A DNA stretch of 64,000 nucleotides from Pseudomonas sp. (GCA_030656145.1 JAUSOF010000095.1:62001-126000), one strand, 5' to 3'. Numbered from the stretch's first letter, positions 29,101 through 36,092 are shown. Numbers and translations are program-made. Notes: generated by a model not told the origin, from the sequence alone.

Positions 29101-29287
29101 CCAGGTGAAAATATTCGCCGGTTTCCTTGTTCTGCAGCAGGCGCGCGATCAATGCGTTGCCCATCTTGGCAAACAGCCCCGACGGCTCCTTGCGTAGATC
29201 AAGGGTCAGGGCGAAATCCATAAACTGGATACCGCTATCGTTAACCAGGGTGACGGTTTCTTCGAATTGCGTGAGTTCTGGCAGCAT
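26159..29287 (-). CDS. srfB: SrfB-type protein, actin/Hsp70-fold ATPase-like
   Basis: A 1042-residue cytoplasmic protein of the SrfB family. Three segments match the ASKHA (actin/Hsp70/sugar kinase) nucleotide site: phosphate-1 VLDVGNSRTCGILIE (276-290), phosphate-2 SIDIGGGTTDLVITD (591-605) and adenosine motif LLLTGRPSRLAGV (795-807). The first ~260 residues form a separate N-terminal domain, and the tail after ~930 is acidic and mixed. There are no membrane segments. It starts 12 bp after srfA and overlaps srfC. An actin/Hsp70-like ATPase paired with a P-loop protein suggests a nucleotide-driven assembly or remodelling pair. Virulence-factor naming comes from Salmonella and should not be taken as proof of a toxic role here. 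Confidence 0.88.
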   Translation of the reverse strand: MLPELTQFEETVTLVNDSGIQFMDFALTLDLRKEPSGLFAKMGNALIARLLQNKETGEYFHLGPISTEGKSGESLDKAQQQERLISETDEDLRVSMQSSLELLNGLWLPVPFFRFMHPERYDEGPSNWARMRMVQLDEPDIDGHTHRLTVAFDTRVMRVSNGMQYLAPTREDVNAGAFFRLACNAKQTRWFMDHKWVQEWLKEIYLEANKHRTEESNNEDIAEQKHIAHYLNLLSLLAKPIPEQRSSEPAKVDIPQIKLGANGVDSIDPPITVDLVLDVGNSRTCGILIENHGQAGDGMSANYALQLRDLSRPEQVYSHPFESRIEFTQAAFGKENFSGQSGRHDAFQWPTIARVGSEAARLAGQRRGTEGSTGLSSPKRYLWDEEGYTHGWRFNCSHLKTSQEPKATAAPFSHKITKLGQAFYKLKNEDDRLPAFSPQYSRSSLMTFMLAEVLTQALSQINSPAQRTRQGHTDRPRQLSSITLTVPPGMTQAERSILNDRMLQAIALVWKCMGWHEGDLDPSKSNKSNSGVPLPRIPLPKIKVEWDEASCGQLVYLYTEVRENFAGHPEEFFDSLARPDKKDRERITLASIDIGGGTTDLVITDYRIERGTENSAGSNVSIIPEQRFRDSFKVAGDDILLDIIQRFVLPSFTRALRGVGVKAPDSLLSKLSGKETVTAQEAVLRQQLNLQVFTPLGLALLKAYEQYNPEQPSDISTHTYAELLGADAVSEGVRNYVASAVRRADGGSADFNLQQVEIQLDLSAIHGAFLNDQINLTKILDALCEVIFQYPCDALLLTGRPSRLAGVQAHIRKNLPLPPGRIIPMQGYRTGGWYPFHKNGQIDDPKSTAAVGAMLCLLSEQRNISNFYFGVSRLKPYSTMRHIGTLDTNNLITDSDVLYRDVTTDNGRLVLHDDAIDGPQLPVQGRLRLGYRQLCAERWVASPLYLIQLTDKGKAKLSGKKTSDGLNPYLLLRFKVKAADAERSDAEIISDLLEIDDNIESNIEGGDTFDPKKDVKLQLYTMSSADDGASDYWLDSGNVNPK

Positions 29288-29299
29288 GAGATGGGGGCC

Positions 29300-30700
29300 T
29301 TATTCGCCTACTTTCCGCATTGACATGGGGAATTGTTCGTTACCGTAACTGCCCGCACAGTCGGCGATGCTTTGTGCGCCAGGCTTGCACTGCACTTGGG
29401 GCATGTCGTAATTGCTGCCGTCGGTGCAACCCGCCAACCCCTGGCTATTGATGGCCAGGCTGCCATCGACCATGGCGGCACCTACCGCCCCGGTACATGA
29501 CACGCCATCCGGGCGGCTGACCGTGACATTGCCCTGGCCATCCTTGAAGTCATATTCCAGACGCAGTGGCTTACCCGTGCGGCGATCCTGAATACCCGCA
29601 CCGGCGCGGTACCGACCATCAAGGAAGTCTGCCGGCCCCTCCTCCGCGTCTGGCGGGATGCTCAACGCAGGCGGCTGCGCGGGTTCGCCAGAGGCGTCCT
29701 CGTCCAGGGTTGGCGGCTGGGGTGTTTCGCCTGGCGGCGCAGGCTCTGCGGCTGGCTCCGACGGTGTCTGGGGTTGTTCTTCGGGCGGCTGAGGCGTTTC
29801 ACCGCCAGCAGCTTCATCCTCACGCGGCAAGTCAGGCGTACCGGGTAGCCCGGCACCGGGCGAGGCGGCCGGTACAGCGCCGTGCAAGGCGGGCGCACCA
29901 CCGAGGCCAACACCGGGCACACGCACATCGGGCAGCACCAGATCAGGCGCACTCAAGCCCGGCAGGGCAAACCCCGGCAGCCTTGCATCAGGCACGCAGC
30001 CGCGCAGAAGGCTGAGCAATAAAAGCAGCAACAACAGCATCAGCAATGGCCAAAGCCACCAGAAGCGCCGCCACCAGGGTTTACTGACTTGAATAACGTC
30101 GGCTGCGGGGGGTGGGCTGAGCAGCGGCGCCGCACCAGGGTGCTCGGCGCCGCCACTGAGAACAGCTGCCTGACGCGGGGCCAGAAAGAACAAGGGCTCG
30201 CGCTGGCGGTCGTCTTCGCTGAGGATAAAGCCCCAGAAACTAAGCACCGGTTGATCGTAGAGCTCGCTTACCCCTTGAGCATCAAGGCGTTCGGTTTTGA
30301 CGATATAGACGTAGGCGTCGTCTGGACTGAACGGAGCCAGGCCGAGTAGTTTGCCAAAAATCACCAGATCGCTTTGCTTGCTTTTGTCGCCGGAGAGGAT
30401 CAGCGACTGGCTCATTTCAGCAATGCTGGCCTTGAAGGCATTCAGCTTGACGCGGGCATCGTCGCGCTCGCCTTCGGTGGCCGCCGACCACGGAATGACA
30501 TCACCCTGAACCGGGCTGTACCAGTCAATCACACTGCCTTGCTCGTTGCTTTTCGGCACGGCAAGGAATTTGGCAATAAGGGGATTTTTACGGGTCAATG
30601 CCGCAATGATTTGCAGCGCAGCCTTGTAAACAGGCTGGCCCGTCTCACCCATCGCAATAAATTCATCGCTTTTGCCAGTGCGCAGCAGTGCTCCGTGCAT
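29300..30700 (-). CDS. srfA: SrfA-type membrane protein, first gene of srf operon
   Basis: A 466-residue protein. Residues 1-~180 form a cytoplasmic domain (LLRTGKSDEFIAMGETGQPV, VLSFWGFILSEDDRQREPLF). One TM helix lies at ~213-233 (a run of Leu after a WWRRFWW cluster) and is followed by Cys-Val-Pro. A very Pro-rich, low-complexity stretch (~240-380, PDLVLPDVRVPGVG, PEEQPQTPSEPAAEP) leads to a small C-terminal domain with Cys residues (FLDGRYRAGAGIQDRRTGKP). N-in topology would put the Pro-rich spacer and end domain in the periplasm, long enough to span part of it. The ATG at 30700 is chosen because AAGGA lies 9 bases upstream; the first ATG (30709) touches that site. Assignment to SrfA rests mainly on position before srfB-srfC. 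Confidence 0.75.
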   Translation of the reverse strand: MHGALLRTGKSDEFIAMGETGQPVYKAALQIIAALTRKNPLIAKFLAVPKSNEQGSVIDWYSPVQGDVIPWSAATEGERDDARVKLNAFKASIAEMSQSLILSGDKSKQSDLVIFGKLLGLAPFSPDDAYVYIVKTERLDAQGVSELYDQPVLSFWGFILSEDDRQREPLFFLAPRQAAVLSGGAEHPGAAPLLSPPPAADVIQVSKPWWRRFWWLWPLLMLLLLLLLLSLLRGCVPDARLPGFALPGLSAPDLVLPDVRVPGVGLGGAPALHGAVPAASPGAGLPGTPDLPREDEAAGGETPQPPEEQPQTPSEPAAEPAPPGETPQPPTLDEDASGEPAQPPALSIPPDAEEGPADFLDGRYRAGAGIQDRRTGKPLRLEYDFKDGQGNVTVSRPDGVSCTGAVGAAMVDGSLAINSQGLAGCTDGSNYDMPQVQCKPGAQSIADCAGSYGNEQFPMSMRKVGE

Positions 30701-30764
30701 ACATTCCATTCCTTGAACTAGCCGCGCTTAAAATTGTAACAGCGATTACCGGTAGCCTATTGGG

Positions 30765-30792
30765 AGTAGTGGCAAAAAGCAATCTTCGTCAA
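30765..30792 (-). promoter_or_regulatory. Weak candidate promoter for the srf operon
   Basis: On the minus strand TTGACG (30787-30792) is followed after 16 bases by ACTACT (30765-30770), which matches only three of six -10 bases. It is the best sigma-70-like pair I see in the 173-bp gap before srfA. The real promoter may need an activator or be elsewhere. Confidence 0.2.
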
Positions 30793-30873
30793 TTTACAAG
30801 CGCCACATTTCCAGCCAAACACGGACTGCTCGGGCGTCTGCTCAACAACTGCCCGCACATGCCAACCCCCGGA

Positions 30874-31782
30874 TCAAGGCCCGAGCAGACGCAATATGGC
30901 CGGCAGGCTGGCGGCTGCCAGCAGCGTCTGCAGGGTTATGATCCCGGCCATCAGGTGGCTGTCGCCGCCCAGTTGGCGGGTCAGCACGTAGGCAGTCGGA
31001 GCCGTCGGCAGGGCGAAGAACAGCACCAGTACGCTGCTTTCCAGCGGCGGCAATTGCAGGCCGTAGGCCACGGCCCAGGCCAGTAACGGCATGACCAATA
31101 GACGCAGGCTACTGTTCCAGGCCAGAGCGGGAATCTCGCCACCGAGCTGTTCGGGCTTCAGGGCCGCGCCAACACAGAGCAGCCCAAGCGGCAGGCTGGC
31201 AGCAGCGAGCAGGCCGAGTAGGCGCTCGCTGCCGCCGGGCAGGCCAAGCCCGCTGAGGTTGACCAGGGCGCCGCCGAGGCAGGCGAGGATCAGCGGGTTT
31301 TTGAGAATGGGCAGCAGCAGGCTGCGCGCGCTGACGCCGCGCTCGGCAGTCAGCGACCAGACCGACAGCACGTTGACCGTCGGCACCATCAAGGCCAGCA
31401 TCAAGGCGGCCAGCGTCAGGCCTTCCTGGCCATACAGGCTGCCCACTGCGGCCAGCCCCAGGTAGGTGTTGAAGCGCAACGTGCCCTGGGTGAACGCCCC
31501 AAAGCGCCCGGCGGGCCAGCCGCGCAAGCGCCGCAGGACGAGCAACCCCAGCCAGGCACTTCCCAGGCCGAGCAATACCGCCAGGGCCAGACGCGGCAGC
31601 GCAGGATTGTCCAGCGGTGCGTTGGCCAGGCTGCTGAACAGCAGGGCAGGAAACAGGATGAAGTAATTCAGCTGCTCGGCGCCGGGCCAGAAGGCTTCGT
31701 TGGGGAAGCCCCAGCGGCGCAGGTAAAAGCCGGCGACGATCAAGGCGAACAATGGCCACAAGGCCAGCAATAATTCCAGCAC
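30874..31782 (-). CDS. AEC family (auxin efflux carrier type) transporter
   Basis: A 302-residue inner-membrane protein with about ten hydrophobic helices in two halves, as in the AEC/bile-arsenite-type carriers (malonate transporter MdcF and relatives). The N-terminus LELLLALWPLFALIVAGFYL and the internal PTVNVLSVWSL segment are typical; Pseudomonas genomes carry several such genes. The family exports or imports small organic acids or amino acids, but the substrate cannot be inferred and no catabolic neighbour helps. GTG at 31782, preceded by GGGGG, is the likely start; a TTG lies six codons upstream. The gene reads toward srfA with a 173-bp gap, so the two are probably separate units. Confidence 0.82.
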   Translation of the reverse strand: MLELLLALWPLFALIVAGFYLRRWGFPNEAFWPGAEQLNYFILFPALLFSSLANAPLDNPALPRLALAVLLGLGSAWLGLLVLRRLRGWPAGRFGAFTQGTLRFNTYLGLAAVGSLYGQEGLTLAALMLALMVPTVNVLSVWSLTAERGVSARSLLLPILKNPLILACLGGALVNLSGLGLPGGSERLLGLLAAASLPLGLLCVGAALKPEQLGGEIPALAWNSSLRLLVMPLLAWAVAYGLQLPPLESSVLVLFFALPTAPTAYVLTRQLGGDSHLMAGIITLQTLLAAASLPAILRLLGP

Positions 31783-31890
31783 GGCAACCCCCGCCAGCAA
31801 ACCAGCTGGTCATCTTGGCGAGCGCGCTACAACGACGCAAGGGCGCTATAACGGTATCAGGCGCGAGCCAGTGCATATCGAGGAGAGTCT

Positions 31891-32070
31891 ATGAGCGACG
31901 TTCACAGCGGTGGCTGCCAGTGCGGCGCCTTGCGTTATCAATTCCGCGCAACATTGCGCGACATCGCCCATTGTCACTGCTCGATCTGCCGACGCACCAC
32001 CGGCGGCATCCTCACCACCTGGCTGCAACTGGATGGGCACTTGCCGCAGCAGCAGGAACAGATTCCGTAG
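31891..32070 (+). pseudogene. Truncated GFA-family (glutathione-dependent formaldehyde-activating-like) gene
   Basis: Only 59 codons remain, with GAGGAG 6 bases before the ATG. The product reads as the N-terminal half of a GFA domain: GGCQCGALRYQF then IAHCHCSICRRTTGG, which supply zinc-binding Cys pairs of this family. Full GFA proteins are about 120-190 residues and contain more zinc ligands later. The frame stops at TAG within the sequence CCGTAGGACGG, which looks like the start of a GTAGG-type repeat. A GTAGGGTGCG-type repeat lies about 105 bp further on. No remnant of the missing half was recognised. It is probably non-functional, unless a short form is used. Confidence 0.7.
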
Positions 32071-32174
32071 GACGGACAAGAGTTCGACATGCCCGCGAAA
32101 GGGCAATCTTTCACCCGACTTTCATCCGGGCCTGATCGCGATCGACCTAAGAACAGGGGCAGCCAGCAAGTCGC

Positions 32175-32197
32175 GGTGCGTACGGCGCACCCTACCC
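32175..32197 (-). repeat. GTAGGGTGCGC-family repeat copy
   Basis: The plus strand GGTGCGTACGGCGCACCCTA then CCC is a close variant of the repeats at 11091, 42107 and 43431. It lies between the GFA remnant and the end of the DUF4105 gene and may bound an inserted segment. Confidence 0.75.
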
Positions 32198-32204
32198 CCG
32201 GACG

Positions 32205-34160
32205 TCAAGGCAGTCGAAGCCCACCGCTGGCCTTGTGCAGCGCGCGCAGGTGCTCGCCGAGTTGCACCAGGTTGGCTTCGTTGGCCTCCAGTTCGGCCAG
32301 ACGCGCAGGCTCCAGCAAGTTACGCACTTCATGGTCGAGGTCGTCACTAAGCAGGCGCAGTTGCTGCTGGCGGTTGCGGCTCTCGACTTCCAGGCGTTGC
32401 CATTCGGCGCGTTGCGGCAGGCCGTAGCCGCCCTCGAGCAGCTCTGCCGGACGACTGAGAAAGCCGCTGTTGGCGAGAATCTGCTCCAGGGCCCCGCCGG
32501 CCTTGTCCAGGTTCGGATCCTTGGCCGCGCGACCGGTGAGGTAGCGACGCTTGAGTTCGTCCTGGGCCAGCAACAGTTGCCGGCGCAGCGCCGCTTGCTC
32601 GAGTAGCAGCAGCGCGGCGCTGGCGCGCAGGTCGGCCTTGGCGAACCAGGGCCGGCGAGCCGCGGCGGTCTGTGCCAGCCAGTCCTCGACGTTATCCTGC
32701 TCGATCGGCAAACGCTGCTGCAGCACCGTGAACATGGCCTGATAACGGTCGCGGAACGAGTCGAAGCGATAGCCCAGGCGCAGGGCCTCGGATGGATCAT
32801 CGAACACGCTGCGATCGGCCAGGTCACGCGCCACCAGGGTGTCGAGCAGGCCGTTGGGCAAAATACTGTCGAGCGCCTGCAGGCGCGGGTGCTGGCTGCC
32901 GCTACGCAGTAGCTTGAGGGTCTCCACTGCGCAGTTGTTGGAGATGAAGTAATAGTCGCCGTCGTAACTCCAGTGTTGCTCGGCGGCACGGGTGACCAGC
33001 TGCTCCAGTTGCACACGGTTGAGCTGCAGCGGCACCGAGGCCAGGCTGCGCAGTTCGACCTTGGTGTACTCCTCGATAACCTGCGCCAGCGGCAGGACGA
33101 ACAGCCGCGATGGATAGACGCCGGTCAGGCCGTCCCAGCTCGACAGCTGCAGGTCGCCGACGAAAGCGCGGTAGGACAGCACCAGGTGTTCGTCCAGATC
33201 CAGCCGACAATCCGGCCCGCGCGGTCGGCCAGGAGCACAGATCACCAGGCGCAGCATGCTGTGGCCCCAACGGCTGGCCCATTCCTGGTTGGCCTCGGCG
33301 AGCAGGTAGTCGACCTGGTAGACCCGCGCGGGGTCGAGCGTGCCCAGCGGCTGGCGGGCAAAGTCGCGACCGGCGTTGAGGTAAGCGTAACCGTCGGCGC
33401 AGGGCTGCTGGTGAGCCGGTGTCCAGCCGGCGAAATGCTCGCTCAAGTGGCGTGCCAGCGAGGGCCGGCGACAGGCATAACTAGGGTCGAGGAGGAAGTA
33501 CTCGATGTTCACCGCGACGAACTCGAGTGGATTGCTCAGTTCATAGGCATCCGGGCTGCGCGCGACCTGACCGTTGGCCTGCTCACGGGCGCCACGGCGA
33601 CCGACCTGTTGTGGCCAGCCGGCCAGGTCGAGCAGGCTCGGGTTGTCGCTGAGGGTGAAGCGTCTTGCGGTTTGACCACGGCAAGCATCAGGCAAGCCGA
33701 CCGCACCGAGGCTGGCAAAGCGCTGCCGGCAGCGCTGCAGCAGGTGTTGTTCGTCATCTGGCCAGAGCTGCGCACGGTCATAGAGGTGGGTCAGTTCGTG
33801 CAGCACGGTGGCCAGCAACTCACGGCGCACGTTGCCATGCGGGCGCTGGGTCTGGGTTGTGGCGGCACTGCCATCGCTGAGGGACGCCAGCAGCTGGCGA
33901 TTCAGTTCGATGCCGCTGAAGCGTCCAGCGCGGCCATAGACTTCGGCCGGCATGGCTCGCCAGCGCACGTTGACGTGGCGATCCAGGCGCTGCTTGAAAC
34001 TGGGCGGGAGGGCACCGAGGGCTTCGTCCAGCAGCGCCTGGCTGGCTTGCCGCTCACTGCTGTCGAGGGCATCGCTATCCAGCACCAGGCGCAGCTCGGC
34101 ATGGCTGGCGACGCTGGTCAGCAGGGCAAAGGCCAGTAGCCAGGCGCGGGCGAGGCTCAC
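32205..34160 (-). CDS. DUF4105 domain-containing exported protein
   Basis: A 651-residue protein with a signal peptide (ending about ASHA-EL, residue ~21). The N-terminal part contains TVLHELTHLYD, an HExxH-like metal motif (HELTH) around residue 121, so a zinc-peptidase-like domain is possible. The middle part fits DUF4105, with WGHSMLRLVICAPG and SYRAFVGDLQLSSWDGLTGVYP, and a conserved Cys in YFISNNCAVETLKLL. This Asn-Cys/His pattern recalls NlpC/P60-like or Lnb-type cysteine enzymes. The C-terminal ~150 residues are helical. It is probably periplasmic or outer-membrane associated. It overlaps the DUF2388 gene upstream by ATGA, indicating one operon. The substrate is unknown. Confidence 0.78.
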   Translation of the reverse strand: MSLARAWLLAFALLTSVASHAELRLVLDSDALDSSERQASQALLDEALGALPPSFKQRLDRHVNVRWRAMPAEVYGRAGRFSGIELNRQLLASLSDGSAATTQTQRPHGNVRRELLATVLHELTHLYDRAQLWPDDEQHLLQRCRQRFASLGAVGLPDACRGQTARRFTLSDNPSLLDLAGWPQQVGRRGAREQANGQVARSPDAYELSNPLEFVAVNIEYFLLDPSYACRRPSLARHLSEHFAGWTPAHQQPCADGYAYLNAGRDFARQPLGTLDPARVYQVDYLLAEANQEWASRWGHSMLRLVICAPGRPRGPDCRLDLDEHLVLSYRAFVGDLQLSSWDGLTGVYPSRLFVLPLAQVIEEYTKVELRSLASVPLQLNRVQLEQLVTRAAEQHWSYDGDYYFISNNCAVETLKLLRSGSQHPRLQALDSILPNGLLDTLVARDLADRSVFDDPSEALRLGYRFDSFRDRYQAMFTVLQQRLPIEQDNVEDWLAQTAAARRPWFAKADLRASAALLLLEQAALRRQLLLAQDELKRRYLTGRAAKDPNLDKAGGALEQILANSGFLSRPAELLEGGYGLPQRAEWQRLEVESRNRQQQLRLLSDDLDHEVRNLLEPARLAELEANEANLVQLGEHLRALHKASGGLRLP

Positions 34161-34477
34161 CTGGCGAGAATGGCTTCAGCCAACACCTGATCGGACGCAT
34201 GCTCAGCCTCAGGCACCCGGCTGCGAATGGTGCCAAATGCGGCTTCCAGCTGGGCGCCACGGATCGCACCCTGGCTGGCGACGAAACTGGCTGCATCGTC
34301 ACGCGCGGCGAGGACGATTTTCGAATCACGGATCGAGGTGGTGGTATCCGAGGTGAAGTCGAAGGTGCGATCCAGCGCACGAACAATGATATTGCTGGTA
34401 GCAACCAGGGTTTGCGCCTGGACACTGCCTGCAAACAGGGCAACCAGCGCAACGGCGGCGAGCAACGAACGATGCAT
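34157..34477 (-). CDS. DUF2388 domain-containing small exported protein (second copy)
   Basis: A 106-residue protein with a signal peptide (LLAAVALVALFAGSVQAQ). The mature part has the family core TSDTTTSIRDSKIVLAARDDAASFVASQGAIRGAQLEAAF. DUF2388 proteins are small secreted or periplasmic proteins common in Pseudomonas; no function is known to me. ATG at 34477 with GGAG 6 bases upstream is chosen over the longer open frame. The gene overlaps the DUF4105 gene by ATGA and lies 150 bp after a paralog with the same core (SSLRDSKLVLAARGDAASFI). The duplication in tandem and coupling to the DUF4105 gene suggest a joint envelope function. Confidence 0.82.
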   Translation of the reverse strand: MHRSLLAAVALVALFAGSVQAQTLVATSNIIVRALDRTFDFTSDTTTSIRDSKIVLAARDDAASFVASQGAIRGAQLEAAFGTIRSRVPEAEHASDQVLAEAILAR

Positions 34478-34627
34478 GACGATCTCCAGGAAATCAGATA
34501 TTGAGGGGGGTTGGATGGCTATTCGCACAGACAGTTCCTGCGCATGACTCAGTACGCCGGCCACGGCAAGCCTAACGCATCAGCCCCGGAGCAGTGTCAC
34601 TACTTAGCTGGGTGCCCGCCTACTGCT

Positions 34628-34945
34628 TCAGCGGCTTAGAATCGCCTGCGCCAGCTGCTCGTCGTCGGCCGCGAGACCAGGGCTTTGTTGGCGGATGTGC
34701 TGCAGCGCTGCCTCCAGTCGTACACCGCGGATGGCGCCCTGGCTGGCGATGAAACTGGCAGCGTCGCCGCGTGCAGCAAGCACGAGCTTGCTGTCACGCA
34801 ACGAAGAAGTGGCATCGGAAGTGGCGTCCGAGGTACCCATTACTGCACCACCCAGGGTATCGGTGGTGGCGACGAAACTGGACGCCGAGGCACCGCTGGC
34901 CAGCAACAACAGAGTGGAAAAACCAAGTACTCGCAGAGCGATCAT
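34628..34945 (-). CDS. DUF2388 domain-containing small exported protein (first copy)
   Basis: A 105-residue protein with a signal peptide (VLGFSTLLLLASGASAS) and the DUF2388 core (SSLRDSKLVLAARGDAASFI, then ASQGAIRGVRLEAALQHIR). It ends with a helical tail like the downstream paralog (DEQLAQAILSR against DQVLAEAILAR). ATG at 34945 has AGGAG 7-8 bases upstream. It probably heads the three-gene unit with the second DUF2388 and the DUF4105 genes, though the 150-bp gap before the second copy could hold another promoter or a processing site. No function is known. Confidence 0.82.
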   Translation of the reverse strand: MIALRVLGFSTLLLLASGASASSFVATTDTLGGAVMGTSDATSDATSSLRDSKLVLAARGDAASFIASQGAIRGVRLEAALQHIRQQSPGLAADDEQLAQAILSR

Positions 34946-35040
34946 TCTGAAACTCCTGATGCATCATTAAGCGGCGTGACAGGCGGCCACGCAACAATAG
35001 CCAAAGCCTAGCCCGGAGCCCGGCAAACACACCAGCTGAC

Positions 35041-35247
35041 TTAACGCCAAAACGGTTTTTCCAGCTCGGCCAGGCGTTCGCTGGGGCTGATGCCGGCATC
35101 AGCCAACAAGTGTGGATCCAGCCGGGCCAGGTGGCGGCGGGTGTGCACATTCAGCTGCCAGCGCCTGAGGGTGCTGCGCAGGCGGGCGAGTGGGCCGCAG
35201 CTTGGTTGGTCGAGCGTGGCTGAAATGTCGCTAAGCATGCGCTCCAT
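35041..35247 (-). CDS. DUF1127 domain-containing small protein (downstream copy)
   Basis: A 68-residue basic protein. The C-terminal ~45 residues are the DUF1127 motif (RRHLARLDPHLLADAGIS then PSERLAELEKPFWR). DUF1127 proteins are small Arg-rich proteins; in some alphaproteobacteria they affect RNA turnover and phosphate or carbon metabolism, and in Pseudomonas the role is mostly unknown. A much longer open frame exists, but ATG at 35247 gives a normal member and matches the N-terminus (MER.LS) of the paralog at 35492. The first ~20 residues show no membrane helix. Confidence 0.8.
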   Translation of the reverse strand: MERMLSDISATLDQPSCGPLARLRSTLRRWQLNVHTRRHLARLDPHLLADAGISPSERLAELEKPFWR

Positions 35248-35491
35248 GGCAATGATCCTTCCCGTACTGGACGGGCGTGGTGGTATGGATCTAGATGGTC
35301 GCGCGACGCCGGCCGGCCTGGCAGTCACAGCCAGGTAAAAGTGTACGGGGTCAGTTGCTGCTTTTATGTAACTGTTCTGCTGGAGAATGCAGCACGCTGT
35401 GCTGTTCGCCCTGGCGCATAACGACAAAGCCCGCCAACGCTGGGCGCGGGCGGGCTTGTCAGAGGGTTCAACGCGGCTTGCGCCGCCAGGC

Positions 35492-35707
35492 TTAGCGCCA
35501 GAACGGCTTGCCCAACTCGGCGTGGCGCTGGGCCTCGCTGATACCGGCATCGGCCAGCAAACGGGCATCCAGGCGTGCCAACTGGCGACGGCTAACGATG
35601 CGGCGCTGCCACAACAAAAGTACGGCAATCAGGCCTAACGACGATGCGTTACCGGCGCTGGATGAGTGGTCTTGAAACAGCATATCGGAACTGAGGGTAC
35701 GTTCCAT
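35492..35707 (-). CDS. DUF1127 domain-containing small protein (upstream copy)
   Basis: A 71-residue protein ending in a DUF1127 motif nearly identical to that of its neighbour (RRQLARLDARLLADAGIS, AELGKPFWR). Unlike the neighbour it has a short hydrophobic stretch (SLGLIAVLLLWQ, ~23-34) before the motif, as in many enterobacterial YjiS-like members. ATG at 35707 is 7-8 bases from AAGGAT. The 244-bp gap to the second copy suggests separate control or differential processing. A 430-bp AT-rich region upstream holds inverted repeats that may regulate it. Confidence 0.82.
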   Translation of the reverse strand: MERTLSSDMLFQDHSSSAGNASSLGLIAVLLLWQRRIVSRRQLARLDARLLADAGISEAQRHAELGKPFWR

Positions 35708-36092
35708 GGTGACATCCTTCCGCTTGTGGCGGGACTAGAGAGTGTTTTGCCTGACGCTCATGTTCCGCTACTCGCAACCGGTGCAATAGCCACAGCTGGG
35801 TTAAATTGCTTGGCTATTAGATAGTGTGCTTAGTAACTGTTTTGCCGTTTTCCACAGGAACTGTACCTGTGATAAGTGAATTACCGCGCATTACAAGAAA
35901 CGGCAGTTCTTTATCTCGCTATAAACCTATAAAGCAGTGATTGCCTATAGGTACAGTTGCAAATTGATTGGCCAAAATCGCTGATCTGTAACTCAGCTTT
36001 TTATTCAGTTTTGCCACCTGACAGCGTCAATCTGTAGCGGTGAGAGCCCCTGCAGAGCAACCTCAGGTCAGACCAGCGACGCTCCAGAAGTA
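35708..36092. other. AT-rich intergenic region with a 10-bp inverted repeat
   Basis: No gene is seen. The perfect inverted pair AACTGTACCT (35859-35868) and AGGTACAGTT (35949-35958) is spaced by 80 bp. The left half also lies in a hairpin, CACAGG-N7-CCTGTG. A wider pair GCCGTTT / AAACGGC flanks the left half. These could be operator halves for a regulator of the DUF1127 gene, or part of an unannotated small RNA. Confidence 0.45.

Noticed and set aside
14463..30700. A type VI secretion system
   Set aside because: Only the TagTSRQ-like part resembles T6SS loci; no sheath, tube, spike, baseplate or ClpV gene is present in the window.
14463..30700. srfABC as a proven toxin or virulence locus
   Set aside because: The name comes from Salmonella regulation; nothing in the sequences shows a toxin domain or secretion signal on SrfB or SrfC.
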